64,000 bases of DNA from Colletes latitarsis (GCF_051014445.1 NW_027488369.1:13348001-13412000), one strand, 5' to 3'; numbered from the stretch's first letter, positions 13,601 to 25,323 are shown. Numbers and translations are program-made. Notes: generated by a model not told the origin, from the letters alone.

Positions 13601-16600
13601 TTAGAGGACAACGCATGTTAGGTCTAGGTTAGGCCGAGGATTTTCACTCATCAGACTCATACTTTCGCATTCTCCACATACTTGTTGAACGGATCCTGGG
13701 TATTTACTGGTTTGGATCACGTAGCAATGTGGTACCACACTGAAACAGTCGATTAAACCTGGTATCGATCAATATTTTAGAGAATAATTCATGTTAGGTC
13801 TAGGTTAGGTCTGGGATTTGCTCTCATCAGGCTCATTCTTTCGCATATTTCTCATACTTGATGCATAGATCCTGGGCTTTTTCTGGATTGCATCACGTAG
13901 TAATGTGGGACCACACTGAAACAATCAATTAAACCTGGTCTTGATAAATATTTTAGAGGACAACGCATGTTAGGTCTGGGTTAGGTCTAGGATTTGCCCT
14001 CATCAGGCTCATACTTACGCGTTTTTCACATACTTGTTGAACAGATTCTGGGTTTTTTCTGTTTTGGGTCAGGTAGTAATGTGGTACCACACTGAAACAG
14101 TCGATTAAACCAGGTTTCGATCAATATTTATGAGGATAACGCATGTTAGGTCTAGGTTAGGCCTGGGATTTTCACTCACCAGACACATACTTTCGTATTC
14201 TTCACATAGTTGCTGAACGGAGCCTGGGTTTTTTCTGGTTTGGATCACGTAGTAATGTGGGACCACACTGAAACAGTCAATTAAACCTGGCTTCGACCAA
14301 TATTTAAGAGAATAATTCATGTTAGGTCTAGGTTAGGTCTGGGATTTGCTTTCATCAGGCTCATTCTTTCGCATATTTCTCATACTTGATGGCTAGATCC
14401 TGGGCTTTTCCTGGATTGCATCACGTAGTAATGAAGTACAACACTGAAACGGTCAATTAAATCTGGTTTCCATCAATATTTATGAGGATAACGCATGTTA
14501 GGTCTAGGTTAGGCCTGGGATTTTCACTCATCAAACACATACTTTCGTATTCTTCACATACTTGTTGAACGGATCCTGGGTTTTTTCTGGTTTGGATCAC
14601 GTAGTAATGTGGGACCACACTGAAACAGTCCATTAAACCTGGTTTGGATCAATATTTTAGAGGATAACGCAAGTTAGGTCTGGGATAGGTCTGGGATTCG
14701 CCCTCATCAGGCTCATACTTTCGCGTTTTTCACATACTCGTTGAACTGATCCTGGGTTTTTTCTGGTTTGGATCACGTAGCAATGTGGTACCACACTGAA
14801 ACAGTCGATTAAACCTGGTTTCGATCAATATTTTAGAGGATAACGCAAGTTTGGTCTGGGATAGGTCTGGGATTTGCCCTCATCAGACTCATTCTTTCGC
14901 ATACTTCAAATACTTGTTGAACAGGTCCTGGGTTTTATTCTGGTTTGGATCACGTAGTAATGTGGTACCACACTGAAACGGTCGATTAAACCTGGTTTCG
15001 GTCAATATTTTTGAGGATAACGCATGTTAGGTATAGGTTAGGCCGAGGATTTTCACTCATCAGACTCATACTTTCGCATTCTCCACATACTTGTTGAACG
15101 GATCCTGGGTTTTTACTGGTTTGGATCACGTAGTAATGTGGTACCACACTGAAACATTCAATTAAACCTGACCTTGATAAATATTTTAGAGGATAACGCA
15201 TGTTAGGTTTGGGTTAGGTCTAGGATTTGCCCTCATCAGGCTCATACTTTCGCATATTTCTCATACTTCATGGCTAGATCCTGGGCTGTTTCTAGATTGT
15301 GTCACGTAGTAATGTGGTACCATGCTGAAACAGTCAATTAAACCTGGTCTTGATAAATATTTTAGAGGATAACGCTTGTTAGGTCTAGGTTAGCCCTGGG
15401 ATTTTCACTCATCAGACTCATACTTTCGCATTCTTCACATACTTGTTGAACAGATACAGGGTTTTTTCTGGTTTGAATCACATAGTAATGTGGCACCACA
15501 CTGAAACAGACGATTAAACCAGGTTTCGATCAATATTTTTGAGGATAACGCATGTTAGGTCTAGGTATGGCCGGGGTTTTTCACTCATCACACTCATAGT
15601 TTCGCATTCTTCACATACTTGTTGAACGGATCCTGGGTTTTTACTGGTTTGGATCACGTAGTAATGATGTGCAACACTGAAACAGTCAATTAAACCTGGT
15701 TTCCATCAATATTTTAGAGGACAACGCATGTTAGGTCTAGGTTAGGCCGAGGATTTTCACTCATCAGACTCATACTTTCGCATTCTCCACATACTTGTTG
15801 AACGGATCCTGGGTTTTTACTGGTTTGGATCACGTAGTAATGTGGTACCACACTGAAACAGTCGATTAAACCTGGTTTCGATCAATATTTTTGAGGATAA
15901 CGCATGTTAGGTCTAGGTTAGGCCGAGGATTTTCACTCATCAAACTCATACTTTCGCATTCTCCACATACTTGTTGAACGGATCCTGGGTTTTTACTTGT
16001 TTTGATCACGTAGTAATGTGGGACCACACGGAAACAATCAATTAAACCTGGTCTTGATGAATATTTTAGAGGATAACGCATGTTAGGTCTAGTTTAGGCC
16101 TGGGATTTGCCCTCATCAGACTCATACTTTCGCATACTTCACATACTTATTGAACAGATCCTGGGTTTTTTTCTGCTTTGGATCACGTAGTAAAGAGGTA
16201 CCACACTAAAGCAGTCCATTAAACCTGGTTTGGATCAATATTTTAGAGGATAACGCATGTTAGGTTTGGGTTAGGTCTAGGATTTGCCCTCATCAGGCTC
16301 ATACTTTCGCATATTTCTCATACTTCATGGCTAGATCCTGGGCTGTTTCTGGATTGTATCACGTAGTAATGTGGTACCACGCTGAAACAATCAATTAAAC
16401 CTGGTTTCGATCAATATTTTAGAGGATAACGCAAGTTAGGTCTGGGATAGGTCTGGGATTCGCCCTCATCAGGCTCATACTTTCGCGTTTTTCACATACT
16501 TGTTGAACTGTTCCTGGGTTTTTTCTGGTTTGGATCACGTAGCATCGTGGTACCACACTGAAACAGTCGATTAAACCAGGTTTCGATCAATATTTTAGAG

Positions 16601-18431
16601 GATAACGCAAGTTTGGTCCGGGATAGGTCTGGGATTTTCACTCCTCAGACTCATACTTTCGCATTCTTCACATACTTGTTGAACAGATCCTGGGTCTTTC
16701 TGGTTTGGGTCCGGTAGTAATGTGGTACCACACTGAAACAGTCGATTAAACCAGGTTTCGATCAATATTTTTGAGGATAACGCATGTTAGGTCTAGGTTA
16801 GGCCTGGGACTTTCACTCATCAGACTCATACTTTCGCATTCTTCACATACTTGTTGAACTGATCCTGGGTTTTTTCTGGTTTGGATCACGTAGCATAGTG
16901 GTACCACACTGAAACAGTCGATTAAACCAGGTTTCGATCAATATTTTTGAGGATAACGCATGTTAGGTCTGGGATAGGTCTGGGATTTGCCCTCATCATA
17001 CTCATTCTTTCGCACACTTCACATACTCGTTGAACAGATCCTGGGTTATTTTCTGGTTTGGATCACATAGTAATGTGGTACCACACTGAAACAGTCGATT
17101 AAACTAGGTTTTGATCAATATTTTTGAGGATAACGCATGTTAGGTCTAGTTTAGGCCTGGGATTTGCCCTCATCAGACTCATTCTTTCGCATACTTCAAA
17201 TACTTGTTGAACAGGTCCTGGGTTTTTTTCTGGTTTGGATCACGTAGAAATGTGGTACCACACTGAAACAGTCGATTAAACCTGGTTTCGGTCAATATTT
17301 TTGAGGATAACGCATGTTAGGTATAGGTTAGGCCGAGGATTTTCACTCACCAGACTCATACTATCGCGTTTTTCACATACTTGTTGAACGGATCCTGGGT
17401 TTTTACTGGTTTGGATCACATAGTAATGTGGTACCACACTGAAACAGACGATTAAACCAGCTTGCGATCAATATTTTTGAGGATAACGCATGTTAGGTCT
17501 AGGTTAGGCCGACGTTTTTGACTCATCACACTCATACTTTCGCATTCTTCACATACTTGTTGAACAGATACAGGGTTTTTTCTGGTTTGGTTCACGTAGT
17601 AATGTGGTACCACACTGGAACATTCAATTAAACCTGGTCTTGATAAATATTTTAGAGGATAACGCATGTTAGGTCTGACGATAGGTCTGGGATTTTCACT
17701 CATCAGACTCATACTTTCGCATTCTTCACATATTTGTTGAACGGATCCTGGGTTTTTTCTGGTTTGGATCACGTAGTAATGTGGGACCACACTGAAACAA
17801 TCAATTAAACCTGGTCTTGATAGATATATTAGAGGATAACGCATGTTAGGTCTGGGTTAGGTCTAGGATTTGCCATCGTCAGGCTCATACTTTCGCATAT
17901 TTCTCATATTTCATGGCTAGATCCTGGGCTATTTCTGGATTGGATCACGTAGTAATGTGGTACCACACTGAAACAGTCGATTAAACCAGGTTTCTATCAA
18001 TATTTTTGAGGATAACGCAAGTTAGGTCTGGGATAGGTCTGGGATTTGCCCTCATCAGGCTCATACTTTCGCGTTCTTCACATACTTGTTGAACAGATCC
18101 TGGGTGTTTTTCCGGTTTGGGTCACGTAGTAGTGTGGTACCACACTGAAACAGACGATTAAACCAGCTTTCGATCAATATTTTTGAGGATAACGCATGTT
18201 AGGTCTAGGTTAGGCCGGGGATTTTCACTCATCAGACTCATACTTTCGCATTCTTCACATACTTGTTGAACGGATCCTGGGTTTTTTCTGGTTTGGATCA
18301 CGTAGTAATGTGGTACCACACTGAAGCAGTCGATTAAACCTGGTTTCGATCAATATTTATGAGGATAACGCATGTTTGGTCTGGGTTAGGTCTAGGATTT
18401 GCCCTCGTCAGGCTCATACTTTCGCATATTT

Positions 18432-18436
18432 CTCAT
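18432..18436. repeat. Left 5-bp target duplication of the LTR insert (CTCAT)
   Basis: CTCAT lies directly before TGTTAAAGTAC at the left edge of the non-satellite insert and is repeated directly after TTTAAACA at 26315-26319. Removing the insert and one copy restores an ordinary satellite monomer reading ATTTCTCATACTTCATGG, a variant common elsewhere in the window. Confidence 0.9.
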
Positions 18437-19724
18437 TGTTAAAGTACTAAGGGACTTTAACGTGGTTCCGGATGAGGAAACAGACAGGGAGAGAAAATGT
18501 TACAAGTTTTTCAATAAAGTTTTTATTACAAAAATATAAATGAACTATTGAAACATTTTAACAAAACAAAACTAGAAACTAAAAGAAAAAACTGACGACG
18601 GCTCCTATTGCGGCCTCGTCTCCTCTTTTTTAGTCTCCTTATTTCAATTTTCTACTGCGGAGGCTTTCTGAAACAAAAGAATCCGCCTAATAAATACATT
18701 TGCGGACAAGTCAACAATCACGCGCTCGTCAGCTGTTTCTCGCGCTCCAGCGACAGTCTGGTGTGCTTGGAGGGGAGAGCTGGCTGGCTGTCTAGCGCTC
18801 TAGCTAGTGGACTGTATTCTTCTCTTTCTGGTCGATGAGATTCTCTTTCTACGATCTCACCGACGCGCACAACCGGGTAGACGAGCTTTTCTCCGTTCTA
18901 CCGGGTTCTCTTTGCAATGCCACGGACGGGAAACCAAATGGAGGTTGTAAGGCTCCAAGAGGCTATATCCCGCGAGCACGCTCCCCGTGCGGGTGGCGTT
19001 TCTACACCACCCACGCAAGAGGACGTCTTGTCCTAGTTCGGCTCCCTCGTCAGCTGCTCCTCAGGAGCGACCTGCGGTATGCACACGTGGTTGCCAAGCC
19101 GGCGATTCCTTCATCAAAGGAACGCACGGCAGCCAGCCGTGGCTACCTCGACGGAGGCTCCTGTCCCGAGGAACTGGCCTGCGGCTCACCGGTTCAGGAC
19201 TCAATCCCCTGCAATTCCAACCACCCTACGTTCACAGCCCTGTGTGGTCGACTCACAGCTGGTAGTGGGTGTAGCGATGGAAGGAAGGCTCTTCGAACCC
19301 TTTGCTCCACCGTACGCTTACGGCCTACTTATTGTCCCCTCACGACGGTATATTGGAGCAGGTTCTCCGACGCCCGATGCACGGAGAGCACCACGAAGTG
19401 ATATTCTTTCTGAATATCTATCTTCCGGTGGCTCCTACGCCGTATAGCTCTAATCTTGGTCGGTGAAACTTTCCACCCCACCGGTCGGTGTACTCTCACT
19501 GGTACACAGGACGGGTGGCTCCAGTGGGTTTCGTATGACCTCTAGAAACGGTGAACTACCACTAGGTGATACCTGTATGTCGGTATCAGCCCTCCAGTAG
19601 CTCTAACCGGATAATTGGAAGAAGACTCAAGGCGATCCACACCGAATCTCCAACGTCGCAGTCGCATCCACGAACTGCAACGTTCAATCACAATCCTGCG
19701 TCTACGATCGCTTCACACTCGGCG

Positions 19725-19728
<4 letters not shown>
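18437..19728. mobile_element. LTR-like insert, left portion
   Basis: Begins with an 8-bp inverted repeat, GTTAAAGT (18438-18445) and ACTTTAAC (18454-18461). An AT-rich stretch follows with AATAAA at 18513-18518. Sequence from about 18600 is GC-richer and non-repetitive. Open frames at 18608-18838 and 18835-19401 have no recognisable domain and overlap each other in different frames, so I do not call genes. The last 13 bases (CACTCGGCGTGCC) are the target duplication of the nested element. Confidence 0.55.
19716..19728. repeat. Target-site duplication of the full-length non-LTR element, 3' side
   Basis: CACTCGGCGTGCC stands directly next to the poly(T) (the element's A tail read from the other strand). 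The identical 13 bases follow the element's 5' end at 25708-25720. Two further T residues could extend the match to 15 bp, but they cannot be told from the tail. Length and variable sequence are typical of target-primed reverse transcription. Confidence 0.92.

Positions 19729-19761
<33 letters not shown>
19729..19761 (-). other. Poly(A) tail of the full-length element
   Basis: Thirty-three uninterrupted T on the plus strand, which are A on the element's sense strand, joining the sequence ...CCCCACGAC to the target duplication. The three truncated copies have tails starting after the same CCCCACGAC, which fixes the 3' end of the family. Confidence 0.95.
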
Positions 19762-19762
<1 letters not shown>

Positions 19763-20277
19763 TCGTGGGGAAAATCTTCGAAAGACTCCCTCCCACCTCC
19801 TTGGGGAGAGGTGGGAGGGGTGTGTGGGATTCCCCGCGCCCGTACAACGACAGGCGCGGGACCTACCCACTAAAAACCCCACGGTGACCCTTCGGCACGC
19901 TTTGGGAGGATACCGGGAATCGCTCGAAGCATTCTTCCGGTATCCTCCCCGTGCCCGCGCTTTCGCGCCCATCCCCCGGGGGGACAATCGGTCCCCCCAG
20001 TAGACACACTGCCTCATAGCGGCGGGACGGGGCCACTCCATCCCGCCGCTATCCGTCCCGGGGCCGCGTTTAGTGGCGGCTGCGAGCCCCAACTCGCAAC
20101 CGCCCGCGGCCCCGTTTCCACCCCTCGGCGGCCGGGCGTTCATGGCCGCACCAGACCGCCGAGGGTGCCTCCCCTTGCGTCGGACCGGTAGGGGGAGGCA
20201 CTCCTACCCCCAACCGGTCCGACCCGGCGCCGCCTGGCGGGAGGAGGGTCCCCTCAGGACCCCCCTCCCAGCCTAGG
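19762..20277 (-). other. Structured 3' UTR of the full-length element
   Basis: About 516 bases between the ORF2 stop and the tail, very GC-rich and made almost wholly of perfect or near-perfect inverted repeats (details under the truncated copy at 27329-27871, which is the same sequence in sense orientation). Stems are better preserved here than in the truncated copies: GGGGCCGCG pairs exactly with CGCGGCCCC, where the truncated copies have a G-U type pair. In related telomeric and rDNA elements the 3' UTR is the template recognised by reverse transcriptase for target priming; a similar role here is inference. Open frames across it, on both strands, are by-products of base composition. Confidence 0.85.
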
Positions 20278-23200
20278 TCATCCGCCACGCCGAGGCGGCC
20301 GCCCGCGACGCCTCGCGACCGGGCGACGACCTCGGGCCACCGCACGAGCGCGAGCTTCAGCGGCGCGCTCCCTCCCCGCGGCCTCCTTCTGCAACATTAC
20401 GTTCTTGCAGAAGGAGGCCACGGCCCTCCACTTCTCCTCGCTGCCGAGCATGGCGCGCACCACGCCCGGCAGCGAGACATCCCGCCCGACGACGCCGACC
20501 AGGACACGGCGCTCCCCCTCCCACGCGGGGCATACCTCCAGGGTATGATCCGCCGTGTCCTGCTCAGCGTCGCAGTGGCAGCAACGCGCCGTCGGCTCCT
20601 TCCCTATCCGGCACAGGTATCTTCCGAAGCTGCCATGCCCGGAAAATACCTGTGCCATCCGGTAGGTGAGGCTGCCATGGCCTCTGTCCAGCCACTCCTT
20701 CAGGAGTGGCCGAAACGCACCGACAGTCCGGTGCCCCGCGGTTGGCAGAGCCAGCCGCTCCTGCCACGCGAGCAACACGGACTGCCGGGCCTGGCGCTTC
20801 AAATCGCCCCAAGCAGGTTCCTGCCCGCCCGGGACCGCCCCCACCCCCGCGCGACGGTCGACGCGGTGCCGGTACATCGCCGCGTGCGACCGCGCGAGCA
20901 GGTCCATGGGCGGCATCCCCGCTAGAACCGTCGCCGCCTCATGTGACATGGTCCGATACCCGCGGACGACCCTGAGCGCCATGCGCCTCTGCACCCGACG
21001 CAGCATAGTCATGCTGCGCCGGGAGGCAGCCAGGTCGTCCGCCCAGACGGGGGCCCCGTATAGGGCCACCGACTGGACCATTGCCACATAGAGGCGACGA
21101 ACTCGGCCCGCCGGGCCTCCCAGGTTGGGCAGGATCCGGCTCAGAGCCGCAACCATCCTTTCCTACCGGGGGACCAGGCAGCGGAAATGCTTCTCGAAAC
21201 GCCAGTGGCTATCGAGGATCAGCCCCAGATACCTGATCTGGGGCTTCACCTCGATGTCAGCCCCACCCACCCGAATCAGAGGGGGTGGCGGATCCTGCCG
21301 AGGTGAATGAAACGCAATCACCTCGGTCTTATGGACCGCCACCGTCATCCCCATCCCCCTGATCCGGTCGACGACGCGTTGCGACCCCTCCTCCGCGCGA
21401 CGCATGGCCCTCCCCCAGTGCGCCCCGACGGCCAGCACCAGTGTGTCATCCGCATAACACACCGTGCTGACGCCGTCGGGGAGGCCGGCCCGCAACACCG
21501 AGTCGTACGCGATGTTCCACAGGAGTGGCCCGAGGACCGACCCCTGCGGAACACCGCAGTACACCTCCCTCCGCATATCACCATCCCGGCCTGGATACTC
21601 GATCCACCTGCCGCGGAGATAATCCCCGACGACCGCCCTGAGACAAGGGGGGACTCGATGATATTCGAGCCCCCTCCTTATCCCTTCCCAGGGGAGGGTG
21701 TTAAAGGCATTGGCAATATCCAAGGATATTGCCAATGCCACCCCTCCGCGGGAGACGGCCGCCTCCGAGAGGGCCCTCACACGACCTATCGCGTCGATAG
21801 TCGATCGGCCCCCCCGGAAACCGAACTGGCAGTCGGCCAGACCGGGATCACCACGCGACAGGTGCTCGACGAGGCGGGCAGCAATCACACGCTCGAAGAG
21901 CTTGCCCACCTCGTCGAGGAGACAAATGGGCCGGTATGCGGAGGGAGACTCCGCGGGCCGACCCTCCTTCCGGAGGAGGACCATCCTCGCCACCTTCCAA
22001 CTGGGGGGGAATCGCCCGTCCCTCAGGCAGCGGTCGAACAACCGCCTGAGGTCGGCCCCAAGGACGCCCTGGGTCAAGACCCAAACCCGGCCGGGCACAC
22101 CATCCGGACCCGGGGCCGTGTTACGAACCCCGAGCCGTCTGATGGCCGCTGCCAGCTCCTCCTGCGTGACCCCCAGCTCGGCCGTCCACTCCACTGGGAC
22201 AGCCGCCGCCGCCGGAGGACGCGGTCCCCTCTCCCCATTTGGGAAGAGTGTATTGACCACGTCCTCCAGCAGCCGGGGGTCAAGACCCTCGGTGACGGGT
22301 GGCGCCCACGGGCGGAGCTTATTCAGCACCACCTTATATGGGCGCCCCCATGGATCGTCATCAAGGGTCTGGAGGAGCTTCTTCCATGCCTGGGTCTTGG
22401 CCCGTTTGATGGCGACCTGCAGAGCAACCCGCGCCACGCGGTATGCTCCATACAGGTCATCAGCTGCCCTCGCTCGCGCCACGCCGTCGCCTGTACGTTG
22501 ACGACGGCGCGCGCGGGTGTACTGGCGTCGGGCGCGGACAGTCGCGACTCGCAACTCCGCGATCGCGTCCGACCACCAGTACACCGCCCGGCGAGGAGAA
22601 GGCCGCCCGACCCGAGGCATCGCCGCGTCGCAAATACCCGCGACCAATGCTCCGAGCCGGGCGACCTCCTCCTCTATGCTCGGCAACTCGGCCGCTCCCT
22701 GCGGCCAAGTTGCAGCGAGGGCAGCTGCCATCAGGGCGTCCTTGTCCAGGCGCCGAAGCGCCCAGCGGCGTGGTGGGGTGCCACGCAGGCGGCCGTGTCG
22801 GGATGCACTCGCGGCGGCAGAGACCTCCATCCGGATGTACCGGTGATCGGAGAGTGTCTCTGCCCCCGCGACCACGTGCCAACCCGACACCATGCGCACG
22901 GCGTTGGGGGTCGCGAATCCAACATCCACGATGGACCCCCCATATCGCCGCACGCATGTGCTCCGACCCCTGGTTCAATACCCGGAGGTCGAGCCCCGCC
23001 GCCCAATCGCCCAGGATCCCGCCGCGAACGGAGGTCCTGGGGGATCCCCAAGCCACCGACTTGGCATTAAAATCCCCCAGGACCAGCACCGGCCGGGCCG
23101 CGTAGCGCTGCACGCATGCCGCGACCTCGGCCAGGTACAGCTCGAACGCAGCGTGACCGCTACGGGGCGAAATGTAGCACCCCACCACAGCGACTCCCCC

Positions 23201-23446
23201 CCAGTCCACGGCGACGAATCCCCGACCGCGCTCCAACAAGGAGAACGGTGGGGACCCGTCGCCCCCTCCCCATACCGTCGCCACCAAGCCGTCCGCGTCG
23301 CCCACCCAATGAGGGTGATCAGGGACGCGGTACGGCTCGGCGGCGACCGCCAGGCCAACCCCCCACTCCGCGAGGACTTGGGACATCAAGTCCTGTGCCG
23401 CGCGGCAGTGGTTGAGGTTGGCCTGGAGGAGGAGGCGGGGCGGCAT
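20278..23446 (-). pseudogene. ORF2: APE endonuclease + reverse transcriptase, one frameshift and one stop
   Basis: Starts at ATG 23446 and spans about 1056 codons, normal for R1-clade ORF2. The endonuclease has QANLNH (residues 8-13), AEPY (36-39) and GDFNAKS (124-130), with the late SDH motif after a frame change. The first frame runs to about residue 163, then continues in another frame from about 22955 (VRRYGGSIVD), consistent with a 2-bp loss or 1-bp gain. In that frame the RT motifs are PGPDGVP, YRPICLL, QFGFR, DIANAFNTLPW (21688-21720), GVPQGSVLGPLLW (21517-21555) and CYADD (active site, YADD at 21445-21456), then RYLGLILD. A TAG at 21163-21165 interrupts the same frame; two codons later it continues as MVAALSRILPN to the end, including a C-x2-C-x8-H-x4-C finger (20530-20583). 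All catalytic motifs are retained. Either lesion could be an assembly error, but with both this copy makes no full protein. Confidence 0.93.
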
Positions 23447-23448
23447 TA
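23444..23448 (-). promoter_or_regulatory. UAAUG stop-start overlap joining ORF1 and ORF2
   Basis: On the sense strand the ORF1 stop TAA (23448-23446) and the ORF2 start ATG (23446-23444) share one A, giving TAATG. ORF2 has no other nearby start and its endonuclease frame begins immediately with PPRLLLQANLNH. From established work on the SART1 retrotransposon, a UAAUG of this kind supports coupled termination-reinitiation of ORF2; the same mechanism here is inferred. Confidence 0.85.
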
Positions 23449-25323
23449 ATTAATGGCCGCGCCAGCCTCCTCCCGGCCGTCCGTCCCCGTAGCACCGTCC
23501 ACCTCCATGGAGGACGATGCCACCGCCCTCGGCACCGGAGCCGGTGCAGCCCGCCTCTTCCTCTCCTTCCGGGAGGGGGGGGAGCACTTCTTGCTCCCCA
23601 CCCTGTGATCGGCTGGCCTCCCCATGTCCGCACACAGCGGGCAGTGGGGGGCCGCCGAGCACTGGCTCGCACGGTGCTCTTTGGCACCGCAGCGGTAACA
23701 CTGACCGCTGCGGTCCACCGGCGAGGTGCACCACTGCCTCACGTGCCCCAATTCGAGGCAGCGGTGACACTGGAGCGGGCGCGGCGCGAGGATTTCCACT
23801 CGCGCCGAAACCCACCCCACCAACACCCTCCCGGATTCCGCCACCTTACGGGCGGCGGAGAGGGGGCACCGGGCCCACACCGACCCGAGGCCGGAGGGCG
23901 ACCTGCGGATCTCTCCGATCCGCAGGTCCTCCACAGGACAGTCCCCCGCCCTCGCAAGGGCACGGGACACATCCTGTGCGCTGACCGAGTCGTCCAGCCC
24001 ACAAACGCGCATCTCCGTGCGCTTCGTGGGCCGGGCGACCCGGACACCTCGGTCGCCCAGCTGCTCCCGGAGCCTCTGGGCGAGACGGTCCGCCTTCGCG
24101 CCGCCTTCTGCACCGGGGATCTCCAGCAAGAGACCCCCGGTCACGGCCCTCTTCGCCCTCACGGAGGCGAAGCCCAGCTCTTCCAGGGAGATATTCTCCC
24201 TGGCGAGCCGCATCGCCTCCGCGAGGGTCAGGTCGCCCCCCTGCGCAACGGTCAGCGTCACCGCTGCCGTTTTTGGGGGACGACCTGGTCGTGCCTTCCC
24301 GACCTTCGCGGCCTTTACCTTGGCCGCCGGCGGCGGAGGCGGAGGCTGCGGTTGCGGGGCCTTCCTCGCCGCCCGCTTCGCCTTCCGCCCCACCACCTCA
24401 CTCCACGCCACCCCCCCTTGGGAGGGTGCTGTGGAGGACGCGACCACCGCGACCACGGGTACACCACCCCCCTTGGGGGTCGCGACCCGGGGCCCTGGTG
24501 CCGCAACGCTGGGCGGAGCCTTCACTCCGCCCTTCTTTGCCTTCCCCGACTGTACCGGAACAGGTCGGGGAGGCACCGCCTTCCTGCTGACCGCTCTTCC
24601 GGCGAGGAGCTCCTCCCGGAAGGCGGCCAGCTTGCCATCAATCATGTCCCCAATCCTCCTCAGAAGATCGTCTTCTGAGGAGGACGGGGACTTCTTCACG
24701 GGCGGAGTGCGGGTGGAGGGGCCCGCGGTGCCCCGCACCACTGCCGCCGCACTCCGCTTATTTACCTCCGCCGAGGGACGCGGCGGTGGAGGAGGAGGGA
24801 GGATGGGAGGGAGGGCCGCGCTGTTCCACAGCGCCTCTGCCCTCCTCCTCCCCTGTCGCTCCTCCTCCAACAGGAGCTGCAGACGGGCGTTCCGCCCTCT
24901 GAGCTCCCGCGCCGCCTCCCTCATTTCCTCCGCCGCGGCCTTCAGGGCCTCCGCGCCACCGCTTTTCTGCCCCTTAAAGGCGCAGGCAGCGGCGACTTTC
25001 TCCACCCGCCTCAGGGACGAGGAGATCCTCTCCGATATCTCCTCGGTCACCTCGTCCCTGAGGCAACTCAGCCTCACCGACGGGCTCATCGCCCCGCCCA
25101 CCTCGACGACGGCCTGCCCCGTCCTCTTCCTCTTAGAGCCTATGTGGCTCGTGCTGGAGGAGAAGGACGAGATCGACGCCGTCTCGTCGTCCTCCTCCAC
25201 CCTCCACGAAGCTGGACCTGGCGCTGAGTGGGGCGCGAGCGCCGCCACCCTAACCCCAACCCCGTCTCCGTCCTCCCCAACCGACAAAACCCGCCCCATC
25301 CCCATTTTATTTTCTGTGTCCAT
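23446..25323 (-). CDS. ORF1: gag-like nucleic-acid-binding protein of the R1-clade element
   Basis: Intact frame, 625 residues from ATG 25323. The frame is open upstream to a GTG at 25359, but ATG 25323 is the first ATG and is preferred. An acidic/serine-rich N-terminus and a basic KRKR patch (a possible nuclear signal) lead to a charged helical stretch at about residues 90-170 that looks like a coiled coil. A low-complexity Pro/Ala/Lys region follows to about 350, then a conserved globular segment (about 365-515). Three zinc knuckles close it: CHRCLELGHVRQWC (519-532), CYRCGAKEHRASQC (542-555) and CPLCADMGRPADH...C (561-580). A basic tail and AIN precede the stop. In this clade ORF1 packages element RNA and can direct it to the nucleus or target locus. 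ORF2 follows by a one-base overlap. The absence of lesions in 1.9 kb suggests a fairly recent insertion. Confidence 0.92.
   Translation of the reverse strand: MDTENKMGMGRVLSVGEDGDGVGVRVAALAPHSAPGPASWRVEEDDETASISSFSSSTSHIGSKRKRTGQAVVEVGGAMSPSVRLSCLRDEVTEEISERISSSLRRVEKVAAACAFKGQKSGGAEALKAAAEEMREAARELRGRNARLQLLLEEERQGRRRAEALWNSAALPPILPPPPPPRPSAEVNKRSAAAVVRGTAGPSTRTPPVKKSPSSSEDDLLRRIGDMIDGKLAAFREELLAGRAVSRKAVPPRPVPVQSGKAKKGGVKAPPSVAAPGPRVATPKGGGVPVVAVVASSTAPSQGGVAWSEVVGRKAKRAARKAPQPQPPPPPPAAKVKAAKVGKARPGRPPKTAAVTLTVAQGGDLTLAEAMRLARENISLEELGFASVRAKRAVTGGLLLEIPGAEGGAKADRLAQRLREQLGDRGVRVARPTKRTEMRVCGLDDSVSAQDVSRALARAGDCPVEDLRIGEIRRSPSGLGSVWARCPLSAARKVAESGRVLVGWVSARVEILAPRPLQCHRCLELGHVRQWCTSPVDRSGQCYRCGAKEHRASQCSAAPHCPLCADMGRPADHRVGSKKCSPPSRKERKRRAAPAPVPRAVASSSMEVDGATGTDGREEAGAAIN

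Larger units (their letters stand above)
1..18436. repeat. Satellite array, ~176-bp monomer (left block)
   Basis: Uninterrupted head-to-tail array. A consensus unit read from GATCACGTAG to the next GATCACGTAG counts 176 bp. Landmarks in order are GATCACGTAGTAATG, the palindrome TGTGGTACCACA, CTGAAACAGTCGATTAAACC, TCGATCAATATTTTAGAGGA, TAACGCATG, two telomere-like 11-mers, CTCATCAGGCTCATACTTTC, CACATACTTGTTGAAC and GATCCTGGGTTTTTTCTGG. Subtypes differ in blocks: GCATTCTTCACATAC, GCGTTTTTCACATAC, GCACACTTCACATAC or GCATATTTCTCATAC in the middle, and AGTAATGAAGTACAACACTG in place of the palindrome. Blocks are shuffled between monomers, as expected from unequal exchange and gene conversion. I see no credible gene; the recurring short minus-strand ORFs are explained by the repeat itself. 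Confidence 0.97.

Noticed and set aside
1..18436. CRISPR array or bacterial repeat
   Set aside because: The regular period is of whole 176-bp monomers with graded variation and no repeat/unique-spacer alternation. The context is a eukaryotic satellite with non-LTR retrotransposons.
18608..19447. Overlapping plus-strand ORFs of 76, 188, 92 and 122 residues in the LTR-like insert
   Set aside because: Several frames are open over the same bases, none shows a recognisable motif, and the region is a putative LTR.
21307..23070. Plus-strand 587-residue open frame, and others at 23605-24678 and 24017-25351
   Set aside because: They lie antisense to ORF1 and ORF2 of the retrotransposon, whose domains are clear. 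High GC leaves few stop codons on the opposite strand, and the translations are low-complexity Pro/Arg/Ser-rich sequence.
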